The notes: generated by a model not told the origin, from the sequence alone. A stretch of DNA of 64,000 bases from Brevibacillus agri (GCF_004117055.1 NZ_CP026363.1:160001-224000); one strand, 5' to 3'. Shown: positions 24,745 to 34,110, counted from the first letter of the stretch. Made by a program: numbers and translations.

Positions 24745-26929
24745 ATTTTTCCATGCGCCCTTTTCGCAAGCGCAAGGAATTCAGCACGACCGACAGCGAG
24801 CTGAACGCCATGGCGATTCCTGCCAGCCACGGCGCCAAAAAGCCGAGCATTGTCGCCGGAATTGCGATCGCATTGTAAAAAAAAGCCCAAAACAAGTTTT
24901 GCCGGATGTTTTTCATCGCCATTTGGCTGAGCCGGATAGCGTGGACCACCCCTTTTACCTCGCCGTGCATGATGACGACATCGGCTGAATCCTTGGAAAT
25001 GTCCGCTCCCGTTCCCAGCGCAATGCCGACGCTCGCTGCGGTCAGAGCAGGCGCGTCGTTGACCCCGTCGCCGACCATGGCGATTTTTTTCCCTTTTTCT
25101 TGCAGGCGCAAGATCAACTCCGCCTTTTGGGCAGGCAGCACTCCCGCGTACACTTGCTCGATTCCCGCCTGTCTCGCCACGCTTTTCGCCGTATATGGGT
25201 TGTCTCCCGTAATCATGATGATGTCCTTGCCCATTTTTCGCAGTTGGGCGACCGCTTTTTTCGCGTCTCTTTTCAACTGGTCCGACAGCACCACATACCC
25301 GGCCAGCCGCCCGTCGATGGCTGCGAGCAGCACCATTTTCCCTTCCGCTCCGTGCCGCACCAACTGATCGAGCACAGTGCCGATGTCCACGTTGTTTCGG
25401 GTCAGCAGCTTGGGGGAACCGACCACCACTGCATGCCCTTCCACTATCGCCTCGATTCCATAGCCGGGCAGCGAGGAAAAGGACGTGGCTGTCGGGATGG
25501 ACAGCCCCTGTTTTTTCGCATGGGCCACAATCGTTGCCGCCAACGGGTGCTCAGAGGTCATTTCCGCCCCGGCCACCAGGCGCCAAAACGCCGCCTCGCT
25601 CCATCCGCGCGTGTTGACGCCGACGACCTCGTGCGCCCCTCTGCTCAACGTGCCTGTTTTGTCAAACACAATCGTGTCGATCTTTTGCAACGCCTCCAAA
25701 TACTTTCCCTGCTTGAACAGAATGCCCATCTGCGCCGCTCTGCCGGATACGACTAGGATCGACATGGGAGTAGCCAGCCCGAGTGCGCACGGACAAGCGA
25801 TAATGAGGACGGCAATCGCCTTTTCCAGCGCCCCGCCCAAGTCTTGAGGCGCAAAGACGTAGTACCAGGCCAAAAACGTCACAGCGGCAATCGCAATGAT
25901 GATCGGCACAAACACATCGGTAATTTCATCCGCCACCCGCTGGATCGGCGCCTTCGACAACTGCGCTTCCTCCACCGTACGGATCACCTGCGTCAGCGCC
26001 GTGTCTTCCCCGACCTTCGTCGCCTTGACCTTCAGCCAGCCGCTCTGGTTCAGCGTCGCCCCGATTACGGAATGCCCGCTCCATTTTTCTACAGGCAGGC
26101 TTTCCCCCGTGAACATCGACTGGTCGACGCTCGCGTGCCCTTCCAGCACGATCCCGTCCGTCGGTACCCGCTCGCCTGGCTTGACGAGAAAAATATCGCC
26201 CACCGCAAGCTGCTCGACAGGAACCGTACACACCTCTTCGCCGCGCACCACATGCGCCAGCGCCGGTTGCAGTTCGTGCAGTTGTCCGATGGCATGTTTC
26301 GTCCGGTCCTTCGCCATCGCCTCCAAATATTTGCCCAGCAGTAAAAACGTGAAGATTACCGCGCAAGACTCGTAGTAGACAGTCAGGCCGTGATTCGCCT
26401 GCCCGATGGTCGTAAAGGTCAAGTAATGGCTGTACAAAAAAGCGGTCGAGGTGCTCAGCACGACCAGCACGTCCATGTTGGCCGAGCGGTTTTTCAAGGC
26501 GTTCCACGCCCCGATGTAAAACGATTGCCCGATGAACAACTGAATCGGCAGGGTCAGCGCGAACTGGAACAAAGGCGCCAGAAACAAAGGCGGCACCCAT
26601 AGAAACGACGTCACAGAAAAATGCGCCGCCATCGCCCACAACAGCGGCATCGTCAGAATGGCCGAGAAAATAAACCGCCAGAGCAGCGCCCTTTTTTCCC
26701 CTTGCGTCTCTTCCTGCTTCAAGCTCGCGGAAAAACCGAGCTGCTCGATTTTCGTCATGATCTCCTGATCGTTGGTTTGCGAAGGGTCAAAGGCTACCCG
26801 CGCCTTGTTGGTCGTCAGATTGACGTGTACCTCCTGCACACCCTGGACCTTGCGCAGCCGTTTCTCAATCCGGTTGGCACACGCTGCGCAGGTCATGCCT
26901 GTAACCTGATACGTTTGGTGGATGGTCAT
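24743..26929 (-). CDS. copA: Cu+-exporting P1B-type ATPase CopA
   Basis: 728-residue copper efflux pump. One HMA domain has GMTCAAC (Cys14, Cys17). The membrane copper site is IIACPCALGLATP, followed by DKTGTLSRG, SEHPLA and GDGVNDAPALTAA. The CPC with the YN/MSS-type final spans (VVLNSLRLRKGRMEK) fits copper transport. Only one N-terminal HMA is present, fewer than the two in B. subtilis CopA. The ATG at 26929 has GGGGAG upstream. It is divergent from a FixH-like lipoprotein gene, which suggests copper-linked roles on both sides. Confidence 0.9.
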   Translation of the reverse strand: MTIHQTYQVTGMTCAACANRIEKRLRKVQGVQEVHVNLTTNKARVAFDPSQTNDQEIMTKIEQLGFSASLKQEETQGEKRALLWRFIFSAILTMPLLWAMAAHFSVTSFLWVPPLFLAPLFQFALTLPIQLFIGQSFYIGAWNALKNRSANMDVLVVLSTSTAFLYSHYLTFTTIGQANHGLTVYYESCAVIFTFLLLGKYLEAMAKDRTKHAIGQLHELQPALAHVVRGEEVCTVPVEQLAVGDIFLVKPGERVPTDGIVLEGHASVDQSMFTGESLPVEKWSGHSVIGATLNQSGWLKVKATKVGEDTALTQVIRTVEEAQLSKAPIQRVADEITDVFVPIIIAIAAVTFLAWYYVFAPQDLGGALEKAIAVLIIACPCALGLATPMSILVVSGRAAQMGILFKQGKYLEALQKIDTIVFDKTGTLSRGAHEVVGVNTRGWSEAAFWRLVAGAEMTSEHPLAATIVAHAKKQGLSIPTATSFSSLPGYGIEAIVEGHAVVVGSPKLLTRNNVDIGTVLDQLVRHGAEGKMVLLAAIDGRLAGYVVLSDQLKRDAKKAVAQLRKMGKDIIMITGDNPYTAKSVARQAGIEQVYAGVLPAQKAELILRLQEKGKKIAMVGDGVNDAPALTAASVGIALGTGADISKDSADVVIMHGEVKGVVHAIRLSQMAMKNIRQNLFWAFFYNAIAIPATMLGFLAPWLAGIAMAFSSLSVVLNSLRLRKGRMEK

Positions 26930-27068
26930 GAAAAAACTCCCCTTCAGCTTCCGAACATGTCCTCATGTCCAACCTATGCGCCAGGACCATCTCGTAGAAG
27001 ATGAAGTATGAACGGCAGCGGCCGTGAATACGATAGGGAAGCTTGTAACTCATGGGAAAGTGGTGAAA

Positions 27069-27512
27069 ATGATGCGCAAATCCGTCGCCCTTCGGCTGTC
27101 GTGCCTGCTGTTGGCTCTGTTCGCCCTCATTGGCTGCGCCTCCCAGGACCATGCCGGGCACGCCAGTACCGCTGGCACGCAGCAAGCGAACACGCCGATG
27201 CTTGAGGAGCTGTCGATTCCTTTGCAAGTAGCGCTCGATCCGTCCCCGGCCAAAAATGTGCAAGAAAACACGCTGCGCATAACCGTTCCGGCCGAGCATG
27301 CAGCCAAGCTGGAAACTGCTACCGTATCCGTCTCCCTGACCATGCCGAACATGGACCACGGGGCAATCGTCTTCGCGGCCGCGAAGGAAAAGGAAGGCGC
27401 GTACGTCGCGCAAATCGTGCCGACCATGCTGGGCGATTGGCTGGCTACGATTACATTCGAGCTAGACGGCAAAGCCATGAGCGCCGCCTATCCTTTTCGC
27501 GTCGAGCCATGA
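27069..27512 (+). CDS. FixH/YtkA-like lipoprotein
   Basis: About 147-residue exported lipoprotein. The signal peptide ends LLALFALIGC with the acylated Cys. A His-containing linker (SQDHAGHAST) follows, and then a beta-sandwich domain with SLTMPNMDHG, the conserved motif of FixH/YtkA-like domains linked to copper handling and cytochrome oxidase assembly. ATG ATG at 27069/27072 follows GGTGA; upstream GTG codons in frame have no better site. It is divergent from copA and convergent (13 bp) with the SafE/UreH-like gene. Confidence 0.7.
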   Translation: MMRKSVALRLSCLLLALFALIGCASQDHAGHASTAGTQQANTPMLEELSIPLQVALDPSPAKNVQENTLRITVPAEHAAKLETATVSVSLTMPNMDHGAIVFAAAKEKEGAYVAQIVPTMLGDWLATITFELDGKAMSAAYPFRVEP

Positions 27513-27525
27513 GCCGCCGCTTCGC

Positions 27526-28212
27526 CTACCACAGCCACGGATTGACGGTAGGAATCCAGCCGTTGATCGCCAGGCCGCGCAAAACAGACAAGATTCCGAT
27601 ACATAACGCGAGCGCATTGCCGACGAAGAGCACCTTGGAACGGAGTGTTTTGGTCAGAACGAAGGAAAACAGGCCGATCGCCACGAGCGCGGGCAAAGTG
27701 CCCAGGCCAAACACGCCCAAAGTCGCCATCCCTTGCGCCATGCTTCCGGTCGCGGCTGCTTTCATATGCATCGTATAGGTCAGCCCGCACGGCAAAAAGC
27801 CGAGCAAAAGCCCGCTGACCAGTACTGGCGCGATTCCTTGCCGTGATTTGAGCAGGTGCAACAACTTTTGCGCGGACGAAAGCTGGAGCGGGCTGTATTT
27901 GTCCAAGGGCAAAGCGAACTTTTTGACGACCCAGAGAATGATGAACAGCCCTCCGGCGATATTGGCAATGCCCTGCAATCCGATGACCACGCCTGCCGCA
28001 TTCACAAACGACCCGGCGAAACCCATGAATGCGCCTACGGCCATATACGTCACAATCCGGCCCGCATTGTAAGCCAGAATCGTTTGCAACAGAGACGCTT
28101 TGGACTGAAGCGTCATGGCCGACATGATCCCGCCGCACATCCCCAGGCAGTGGGGAGCGCTGAACAAGCCTGCCAGAAAGACGAGCCAGTAATCGTAGAG
28201 TCCAGTATTCAT
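27526..28212 (-). CDS. SafE/UreH-type sulfite exporter-like membrane protein
   Basis: 228-residue protein with about six membrane spans. The first span carries FSAPHCLGMCGG, the HCxGMCGG motif typical of the UreH_2 family often found beside copper ATPases and cbb3/caa3 oxidase assembly genes. A second conserved GFLPCGLTYT motif lies in the middle. I start at ATG 28212 (GAGGGG upstream); the longer frame lacks a ribosome site. Role in metal or sulfur-compound transport or oxidase assembly is inferred from context. Confidence 0.75.
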   Translation of the reverse strand: MNTGLYDYWLVFLAGLFSAPHCLGMCGGIMSAMTLQSKASLLQTILAYNAGRIVTYMAVGAFMGFAGSFVNAAGVVIGLQGIANIAGGLFIILWVVKKFALPLDKYSPLQLSSAQKLLHLLKSRQGIAPVLVSGLLLGFLPCGLTYTMHMKAAATGSMAQGMATLGVFGLGTLPALVAIGLFSFVLTKTLRSKVLFVGNALALCIGILSVLRGLAINGWIPTVNPWLW

Positions 28213-28367
28213 CCCGCAGCCCCTCTTTGTCGGAAAAAAGTATGGTTTTGCGCTGTTCGCCGTCCGGGCACTTTTCCGCGAATTTGCATTTGCCTCTGCG
28301 TCGGAAAGCCAACATCCTTTTCCTAGCGTAATGGATAGCCGCTGCATTTATGACTCCGCAGCAAACG

Positions 28368-28403
28368 AAAGCGCCCCCGGCCTGTCTTACTTCCGGGGGC
28401 GTT
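28368..28403 (-). terminator. Terminator of the two-component operon
   Basis: CGCCCCCGG pairs with CCGGGGGCG around an 11-base loop. The stem overlaps the kinase stop codon; the following T run is interrupted (CTTTCGTTT), so strength is uncertain. Confidence 0.55.
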
Positions 28404-29781
28404 CATGCGCGGGCAGGCTGACCTTGACTGTCGTGCCTGCTCCTATGTCACTGTCGATGTCGATGCTGCCTTTTGCCGCCTGCACGATTTTATGGACGAT
28501 CGCGAGTCCAAGCCCGCTGCCTGTCGCTTCCCGATTGCGGGACTTGTCCCCTTTGTAAAAGCGCTCAAAAATATGCTGCCGCTCCTCCTCCGAAATGCCG
28601 ATCCCCGTATCGCGAATCGTCACGACGAGATCAGACGGCGCTTGCTGGATCGACAAGGAAATCGTGCCGTGCGGCGGAGTAAACTTGATGCTGTTGGACA
28701 ACAGGTTGATCCACACCTGATTCAGCAGTTGCTTGTCTGCCGTGATGAGCGTGTCCGGCAAATCCAGCTCTAACTCCAGGCTTTTTTGCTGCCATTGGCG
28801 CTCCAGCAGCAAAACGACCTGTCGCAACTGCTCGTCCAGCCGATAGACAGTCGGCTCGTACAAGCCCGTCTCTTTATCCAGTGAAGCGAGCGTCAAAAGC
28901 TGTTTGCTCAAAGATGAGAGACGGCGGCTCTCCTCCTCGATGATCGTCAAGTACTCATCCCTCTGCACCTCCGTCACGCCACCGCTGCGGATCGCCTGCG
29001 AAAAGCCCTGAATGGAGGCGAGCGGAGACTGGATTTCGTGCGAGACGTTGGACACAAACTCCTGGCGCATGTCATCGAGCTGCTTCAGCGACTCGGCCAT
29101 TTGCGCGAAGTTGGCAGCCAGTTCGCCGATTTCGTCTTTGCGGGCGATGTCGAGCTGGATTTCGTACTCGCCTTCCGCCAGCTTTTTCGTCGCGTGGCTC
29201 AGCTTTTGAATCGGCCGCACCAAATAACGCGTAAACACCAGGATGAACAGCAGGCTGAGCAGAAACATCGCAGCCAAGAGCACGGCAAACATTACGTGGA
29301 CTTCGCCAAATTGCTGCTCGATGCTGGGCCGCACAAACAAGGCGTATGTTTTCCCTTCCGCTTCCAGCGGCAAGCCGATGCTGTTTTTCAGCGTATTCTC
29401 GAAAAATCCGGTCACGAACAACCCGTGCTGTTCTTCCGTGATCCCTCTGTACATTTCCCCGGCCAGCACCTTTTGCACCGTCTCTCGTGCGAGCTGGTGG
29501 TCGCGAAAAGGCGCGCCGAACGATGTCGCTTGTCCGCGCTCGTCCACGAGGTACAACTGAAAATTGAGGTTGGCGACATGTGTCATAAATGCGTGCAGAT
29601 CCATGCCGGATTTGTCCGTGTACAAAGCAACGATCTCCTGCCCGATCCGCGCAATTTTCTGTTCGTTGTAGGCGCGCATGTTGCGCTGGTAGTACTCGTT
29701 GGCGAGCAAAAAGCCGAGCGTTCCGCTGATGAGGACAATCGCGACAAACAGGAGGACGACCCGGAAGTAGAGCGATTTCAT
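28387..29781 (-). CDS. Sensor histidine kinase (HAMP-type)
   Basis: 464-residue membrane kinase. One span near residues 7-29, an extracytoplasmic sensor of about 130 residues, a second span near 160-185, then HAMP (RYLVRPIQKLSHATKKLAEG). The phospho-acceptor box is VSHEIQSPLASIQG. The ATP-binding domain shows NLLSNSIKF, DTGIGISEE and GSGLGLAI. It overlaps the response regulator stop by 4 bp (ATGA), so the pair is translationally coupled. The input signal is not evident. It resembles B. subtilis YclK/YcbM-class kinases. Confidence 0.9.
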   Translation of the reverse strand: MKSLYFRVVLLFVAIVLISGTLGFLLANEYYQRNMRAYNEQKIARIGQEIVALYTDKSGMDLHAFMTHVANLNFQLYLVDERGQATSFGAPFRDHQLARETVQKVLAGEMYRGITEEQHGLFVTGFFENTLKNSIGLPLEAEGKTYALFVRPSIEQQFGEVHVMFAVLLAAMFLLSLLFILVFTRYLVRPIQKLSHATKKLAEGEYEIQLDIARKDEIGELAANFAQMAESLKQLDDMRQEFVSNVSHEIQSPLASIQGFSQAIRSGGVTEVQRDEYLTIIEEESRRLSSLSKQLLTLASLDKETGLYEPTVYRLDEQLRQVVLLLERQWQQKSLELELDLPDTLITADKQLLNQVWINLLSNSIKFTPPHGTISLSIQQAPSDLVVTIRDTGIGISEEERQHIFERFYKGDKSRNREATGSGLGLAIVHKIVQAAKGSIDIDSDIGAGTTVKVSLPAHERPRK

Positions 29782-30458
29782 CCGTTGCGCACCTCCAGCT
29801 TGTAGCCGAGGCCACGAACGGTCGAAATGACAAAGTCGTCCGTTTTGTCCGTAAACTTTTCCCGCAGCCGCTTGATGTGGACGTCAATCGTGCGGCTGTC
29901 GCTCTCGTTGTCTCCGCCCCAGACCAAATCCAGCAGTTGATCCCGCGTAAAGGTCCGGTCGGGAAAGCTGGCGAGCTGGGCGAGCAGTTCGAACTCCTTG
30001 AGCGGGAGGTGTACAGCTTCGTCCTTGATTTTCACGACGTGGCTCACCCGGTCGATGACGGTATGGTGCATGACAATGACCTGTTTGCTGACCATCTGGT
30101 AGCGGCGCAGCAAGGCTTTGATCCGGTAGAGCAATTCCGTCGGCTCAAACGGCTTGGTCAAATAGTCGTCGGTTCCGGCCAAAAACCCTTTCTCCTTGTC
30201 CCGCACCTCGCCTTTTGCCGTCAGCATGATGACGGGAAGGTCGTAGTAGTCGCGAATCTCCTTGCACAGCTCCCAGCCGTTTTTGCCTGGCATCATCACA
30301 TCGACAATCGCCAGTTGCACCTTCTCCCGCTCAAGCAATGCCGACGCCTGACTGCCATCTGCGGCAGCCAGCACCCGATACCCTTCTTTTTCCAAATAAA
30401 ATCGCAGTAGTTCGCGAATGTGCGCATCGTCGTCTGCTACGAGAATCGTTATTTTCAT
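29778..30458 (-). CDS. OmpR/PhoB-family response regulator
   Basis: 226-residue transcription regulator. The receiver domain has the acidic pair in VADDDAH, phospho-acceptor Asp in AIVDVMMPG and Lys in YLTKPFEPTE. A winged-helix effector domain covers about 130-225 (LPLKEFELLAQLASFPDRTF and SRTIDVHIKRLREK). The ATG at 30458 follows AAGGAGGGG. It is first gene of the operon with the kinase at 28387-29781. Confidence 0.92.
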   Translation of the reverse strand: MKITILVADDDAHIRELLRFYLEKEGYRVLAAADGSQASALLEREKVQLAIVDVMMPGKNGWELCKEIRDYYDLPVIMLTAKGEVRDKEKGFLAGTDDYLTKPFEPTELLYRIKALLRRYQMVSKQVIVMHHTVIDRVSHVVKIKDEAVHLPLKEFELLAQLASFPDRTFTRDQLLDLVWGGDNESDSRTIDVHIKRLREKFTDKTDDFVISTVRGLGYKLEVRNG

Positions 30459-30880
30459 CTGGCTCCCCTCCTTACGTTCCGGCACGTATCCAGAGACTTG
30501 CGCCAGCGGGCTGAAGCTTGCCAGCCAAATCGCGGGCTGATCTGATTATACAAGGTAGCATCTCCTTTGTTTCAGCCTGTTACGCCATTTCTTGGGATGT
30601 GATCGCCACCTGATAGGCGGGTAGGTTTTGGCCACTTTGTTGGCTGCTGCTGGCGTTAAAGCTCGTCTGCATGCCCGCATGGCTTGCGGTTCCCTCATGA
30701 TAGCGGAACTGTATGAACGTCAGATGAACAAGCGTTGACAAAACGGCGTAGATGCGGCTTGCGACAAGCTCGGGCCGCTCCCTTCTGTGCCTTTTCCTCT
30801 AATCGTTTCCTCCGATCGGAATGTAAGGAAATCATGATGCCGCTGCTCGGCCCAAGCGGCGTCGGCTGGCAGGAACACGC
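30459..30880. other. Intergenic region without a recognisable gene
   Basis: This 420-bp region holds the upstream sequence of the two-component operon. A minus-strand frame without any start codon stays open from 30798 to a stop at 30580 and reads protein-like at its end (NLPAYQVAITSQEMA), possibly a decayed small gene. I saw no clear promoter or RNA structure. Confidence 0.4.
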
Positions 30881-30919
30881 AAAAAAGCAGCAGAACGTCG
30901 CGGCTCTGCTGCTTTTTTT
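30881..30919 (-). terminator. Strong terminator of the mhq operon
   Basis: AAGCAGCAGA pairs with TCTGCTGCTT (10 bp, perfect) with a T run on both strands. It lies right after the stop of the last mhq gene. Confidence 0.8.
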
Positions 30920-30920
30920 G

Positions 30921-31532
30921 TCACTCGCTAAACTGTTTCGCAAACCATTGGGCCGAAGTCTCTACTTCCATCCTGGTCAACTGGTGGCCGTTCGATTCCC
31001 AATGCAGCGTCACGTCGGCACCCGCCGAGGCCAAAAGCTGCTTGAGTTCCTCGGACTCCAGCGGTGAGCAGATCGGATCGTTCGTTCCCGCCCCGATGAA
31101 CACCGAAAGTCCGCTCATGTCAGGCAGAGGAATCCCGCGCCGCGGAACCATCGGGTGGTACAAAATCGCGCCGCGCAGCGGATTCGAATAGTGAAACAGC
31201 AGGCTCCCGGCGATGTTGGCACCGTTGGAATACCCGACTGCCACGATGTTTTCCCTGTCCAACTGGTATTGGACCGCTGCCTGATCCAAAAACTCGTGCA
31301 ACTCCTCCGTGCGGTAGACCAAATCTTCCTCGTCGAAAACACCCTCGGCCAGACGGCGAAAAAATCGCGGCATGCCGTTTTCCAAAACATTGCCTCGGAC
31401 ACTGAGCACAGAAGCCCCCGGATGGATGAGCTGCGCCAGCGGCACCAGATCGTTTTCGTCTCCGCCCGTGCCGTGCAGCAGCAGCAAGGTGGGAGCGGCG
31501 AGGTCCGTTCCTTTGCGAAAAATGTGCTTCAT
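30921..31532 (-). CDS. mhqD: MhqD-like alpha/beta hydrolase (carboxylesterase)
   Basis: 203-residue serine hydrolase. The oxyanion segment is LLLLHGTGGDEND, the nucleophile elbow GYSNGAN, and the C-terminal acid/His pair lie in GTNDPICSP and ESNGHQLT. B. subtilis MhqD is the close functional analogue, induced by methylhydroquinone and other electrophiles. It is last gene of the operon; its ATG overlaps the dioxygenase stop in a TAATG junction. Probably hydrolyses products of quinone or ring cleavage (inference). Confidence 0.82.
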   Translation of the reverse strand: MKHIFRKGTDLAAPTLLLLHGTGGDENDLVPLAQLIHPGASVLSVRGNVLENGMPRFFRRLAEGVFDEEDLVYRTEELHEFLDQAAVQYQLDRENIVAVGYSNGANIAGSLLFHYSNPLRGAILYHPMVPRRGIPLPDMSGLSVFIGAGTNDPICSPLESEELKQLLASAGADVTLHWESNGHQLTRMEVETSAQWFAKQFSE

Positions 31533-32479
31533 TACTTATCCTCCTCCAGTACGCGTACAGTGATCGGGGGCAAGCCTTGCTCGATCTGGGCGCGATGCGG
31601 CTCGTACCACTCTGGCAGCATCAGCTTTTCGCCCAATGCGTCAAACGGTTCGTCGCGCTCAAAGCCTGGCGGATCGGTGGCAATCTCGAACAAGATTTCG
31701 CCCGGCTCGCGGAAGTAGATCGCATGGAAATACTGGCGGTCGACGATGTCTGTCGGCTGAAGGCCCGCTTGCGCCACGCGCGACTGCCACAGGCGATGAT
31801 CCTGGTCGTCCTTGGCCCGCCAGGCGATATGGTGGACGGTACCCGCTCCCCCTGCTCCCCTTGGCATCGGCTCGGCATTGACGTCAATGACATTGCCCAG
31901 GTCGCCGTGCGCCCGGAAGCGGACGAGGCCGTTTTCTTCGCCTACTTTGGTCAGGCCCATCAGTTTTTCCAATACTGCCATGGTGTGGTCGGGCGCGACA
32001 CTGTAGAGGATCGCTCCCCCGAACCCTTTGATCGCTTTGTCAGCCGGGACGCCTCCGAATGCCCACTTGCTCGCGGGGCCGCCTTCGCGCTCGACAAGCT
32101 CCAACTGCAAGCCGTCTCTGTCGGTAAATTGCAGGTACGTTTCGTGAATGCGTTCCACACGCTTGTACTCGACGCCGAACTTGTTCAGGCGCTCTTCCCA
32201 GAAAGCCATGGAGCCTGTCGGAACCAGAAACGTCGTATAGCCAACCTGCCCGCCGCCTACACGGCCGCGGCGCGCTGTCTCCCATGGGAAAAAGGTGATC
32301 GCGGTACCTGGGCTGCCTACCTCGTTGCCGAAGTACAGATGGTACACTTCCGGGGCGTCGAAGTTGATTGTTTTTTTGACCAGGCGCAGGCCGAGAATCC
32401 CTGCGTAAAAGTCGACGTTGTCCTGTGCGCTTTTCACAAAAGCGGTAATATGGTGAATGCCTGCTGTTTGCTGTGTCAT
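31532..32479 (-). CDS. mhqO: Ring-cleaving dioxygenase of the MhqO/MhqE type
   Basis: 315-residue vicinal-oxygen-chelate enzyme with two glyoxalase-like repeats. The first begins GIHHITAFVKSAQDNVDFY, the second TVHHIAWRAKDDQDHRLW, each giving a metal His; the C-terminal Glu lies in REPGEILFEIATDPPG. It should open hydroquinone-type rings with O2, detoxifying quinones. The gene overlaps the upstream nitroreductase by 4 bp and the downstream hydrolase by 1 bp. MhqO and MhqE cannot be told apart by eye. Confidence 0.85.
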   Translation of the reverse strand: MTQQTAGIHHITAFVKSAQDNVDFYAGILGLRLVKKTINFDAPEVYHLYFGNEVGSPGTAITFFPWETARRGRVGGGQVGYTTFLVPTGSMAFWEERLNKFGVEYKRVERIHETYLQFTDRDGLQLELVEREGGPASKWAFGGVPADKAIKGFGGAILYSVAPDHTMAVLEKLMGLTKVGEENGLVRFRAHGDLGNVIDVNAEPMPRGAGGAGTVHHIAWRAKDDQDHRLWQSRVAQAGLQPTDIVDRQYFHAIYFREPGEILFEIATDPPGFERDEPFDALGEKLMLPEWYEPHRAQIEQGLPPITVRVLEEDK

Positions 32480-33135
32480 TTGCTTGTACCTCCTGTTTTT
32501 GATTCGGACCGGAAAGTGTTGTAGCTGACGAACTCTCCGACTGGCTTGCGGTATCCTCGTACACGTTGGCTGGACGTGTCTTCTTTACCGATCGTAATCA
32601 TCATCGCCGGGACGTAGCGGTCAGGAATTTGCAATATCTCGCGGACCGCCTCCGGATCGAAGCCGATCATCGGGCAAGTATCCCAGCCTTTGTCCTTGGC
32701 AGCGAGCATGAACAGCATAGCGGACAAGCTGGCGTTGCGAATCGCTTCGTCCCGTTTGAACGGCTCTCCCCCTGCTTCGTAAAAGGAATGGACAGACGAA
32801 ACAGTATGATCGTATTCGCGCTGGTCCATGACGCCCAGGTGCAGCAGCCCTTCGTTGATGCGGCCTGCGTTTTTGTAGGCTTCCAGGTCGCCCAACACGA
32901 TGATGACTGCCGAAGCTGTTTTTACCTTATATTGTCTCTGCGCCGCTTCATATACTCGCTCCTTCGTCTCCGGGTCTGTGACGACGACATAGTGCGCGTG
33001 CTGCAAATTGAAAGCAGATGGCGCAAACTTGACGAGCGACATGATGTCCTCGATGTCAGCCGTAGAGATCGGAACGGACGGGACAAATTTATTGGCGGAC
33101 CGCCGTTTTTTCACCAATACAGAAAACTCGCTCAT
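32476..33135 (-). CDS. mhqN: MhqN-like nitroreductase
   Basis: 219-residue FMN oxidoreductase. FMN-phosphate contact KKRRSANKFV at the N-terminus, KFAPSAFNLQHAHYVVVTD and the late DTCPMIGFDPEAVREIL block match YdfN/MhqN of B. subtilis. It would reduce quinones in two-electron steps. It is first gene of a three-gene mhqN-mhqO-mhqD type operon with coupled overlaps. A consensus promoter and two palindromic operators lie upstream. Confidence 0.85.
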   Translation of the reverse strand: MSEFSVLVKKRRSANKFVPSVPISTADIEDIMSLVKFAPSAFNLQHAHYVVVTDPETKERVYEAAQRQYKVKTASAVIIVLGDLEAYKNAGRINEGLLHLGVMDQREYDHTVSSVHSFYEAGGEPFKRDEAIRNASLSAMLFMLAAKDKGWDTCPMIGFDPEAVREILQIPDRYVPAMMITIGKEDTSSQRVRGYRKPVGEFVSYNTFRSESKTGGTSK

Positions 33136-33187
33136 AAAAAACTCCTCCTCATCGTCGCGAATGGCTTCATTTTTTCTGGATTTTTAA

Positions 33188-33205
33188 TATCTTAAATTTG
33201 AGATA
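33188..33205. promoter_or_regulatory. MhqR-like operator, proximal copy
   Basis: TATCTTAAATTTGAGATA is a near-perfect palindrome (longer arms TAATATCT/AGATATTA reach 33185-33208). It resembles the B. subtilis MhqR box, which has ATCT..AGAT arms. It is in the leader, 53 bp before the mhqN start. Confidence 0.7.
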
Positions 33206-33297
33206 TTAGAGAAACAAAAACGTTGGATTGCGATTGCGCTGGATACTGACTGCACGCGAGGAAGTCTGGCGACAAGCAAGCGAGTATGTGCAGTGAA

Positions 33298-33315
33298 TAT
33301 CTTTAATTTGAGATA
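33298..33315. promoter_or_regulatory. MhqR-like operator, distal copy over the start point
   Basis: TATCTTTAATTTGAGATA differs from the proximal copy at one base. It starts directly after the -10 element on the minus strand, so a bound repressor would cover the transcription start. Confidence 0.72.
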
Positions 33316-33344
33316 ATTATAAAACGGGAATAACTCCTTGTCAA
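33316..33344 (-). promoter_or_regulatory. Consensus sigma-A promoter of the mhq operon
   Basis: On the minus strand TTGACA (33344-33339), 17-base spacer and TATAAT (33321-33316) match the sigma-A consensus at all 12 positions. Such a strong promoter normally needs a tight repressor, consistent with the operators. Confidence 0.88.
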
Positions 33345-33385
33345 CAGCTCGGGCCGGAAGAATCGTTCTCCCGACCCTGCACAGA

Positions 33386-34110
33386 CTAACGGCTTTCCTT
33401 GACAGTGACGCAGAGCGAAGCCTCCTGCTCGAGCCAATTCTTCATTTGTTCCAGTTTAAACAACTGTTCAATATGGTACACCCCATGCGGAAAAGCTTGT
33501 GAATACAACGCTTTTGCGACGGCGGCAGCCACTTTGGCGGTCATTTTCGACTGATCGTGCCCGTGCAAAAGACACTCCGCGATGGCCGCGCGCTTTCCCG
33601 CTTTTCCCCGTGCCTCGACCTTGACGGCGAAGCGGTCATCGCCCATTTTCAGCCCCGCAAACGCCGCTACGGCTGCCTCGCGCACCCGCGGCTTGCGCAG
33701 CAATCGGCACAGCCCTGCCGCAAGCCGCGCTACCCACTCCTGGTCGAAGCACAGCCGCGTCGATACCGATGGGACACCGAGCGTCCGGGCCAATGTCTGT
33801 TGATCGGAAAAAGGAAAGCGGTACGCCTGCTTTTTGCTTTTTCCCCAGATGGCCCCCGAAGTCGGCGAGCTTGCCGTCTGTCATGCTTCGGACGGACACC
33901 CGGCGGTGATGCAGCGTCACGTCATAGCTGGCGCAGGTCGAACCGGAGCGGACGCACTTTCCCCGCCGTTTCCCGGCAAAACGCTTCCGCTTTTTCCAGG
34001 CTGCGCCCTGCCGCATACACGCGGCCGGGGTATAGGTTCCCCAGCTCTTTGCATATTGTCGCGCCCACGTAGCCGTAGCCACCCACTACGACAATTTTGT
34101 CTTTATCCAT
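33386..34110 (-). pseudogene. Saccharopine dehydrogenase-like NAD(P)-binding protein, shortened and frameshifted
   Basis: The first 60 codons from ATG 34110 (ribosome site AAGGACGAG) give a Rossmann start (IVVVGGYGYVGATICKELGN) and an AAGRSLEKAEAF block, then meet a stop near 33922. The C-terminal part continues in another frame from about 33800 (GVPSVSTRLCFDQEWVARLA to KLEQMKNWLEQEASL). Only about 240 codons separate the ends, against roughly 350 for intact relatives. Small deletions and at least two frameshifts are therefore likely. Non-functional. Confidence 0.7.

Noticed and set aside
26930..27068. Direct repeat ATGTCC (26958-26975) between copA and the FixH-like gene as a copper operator
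   Set aside because: Too short and not matching CopY, CsoR or CueR sites I know.
30580..30798. Open minus-strand frame of about 72 codons with a protein-like C-terminus
   Set aside because: No ATG/GTG/TTG with a ribosome site in its first half; at best a decayed small gene, so not listed as a CDS.
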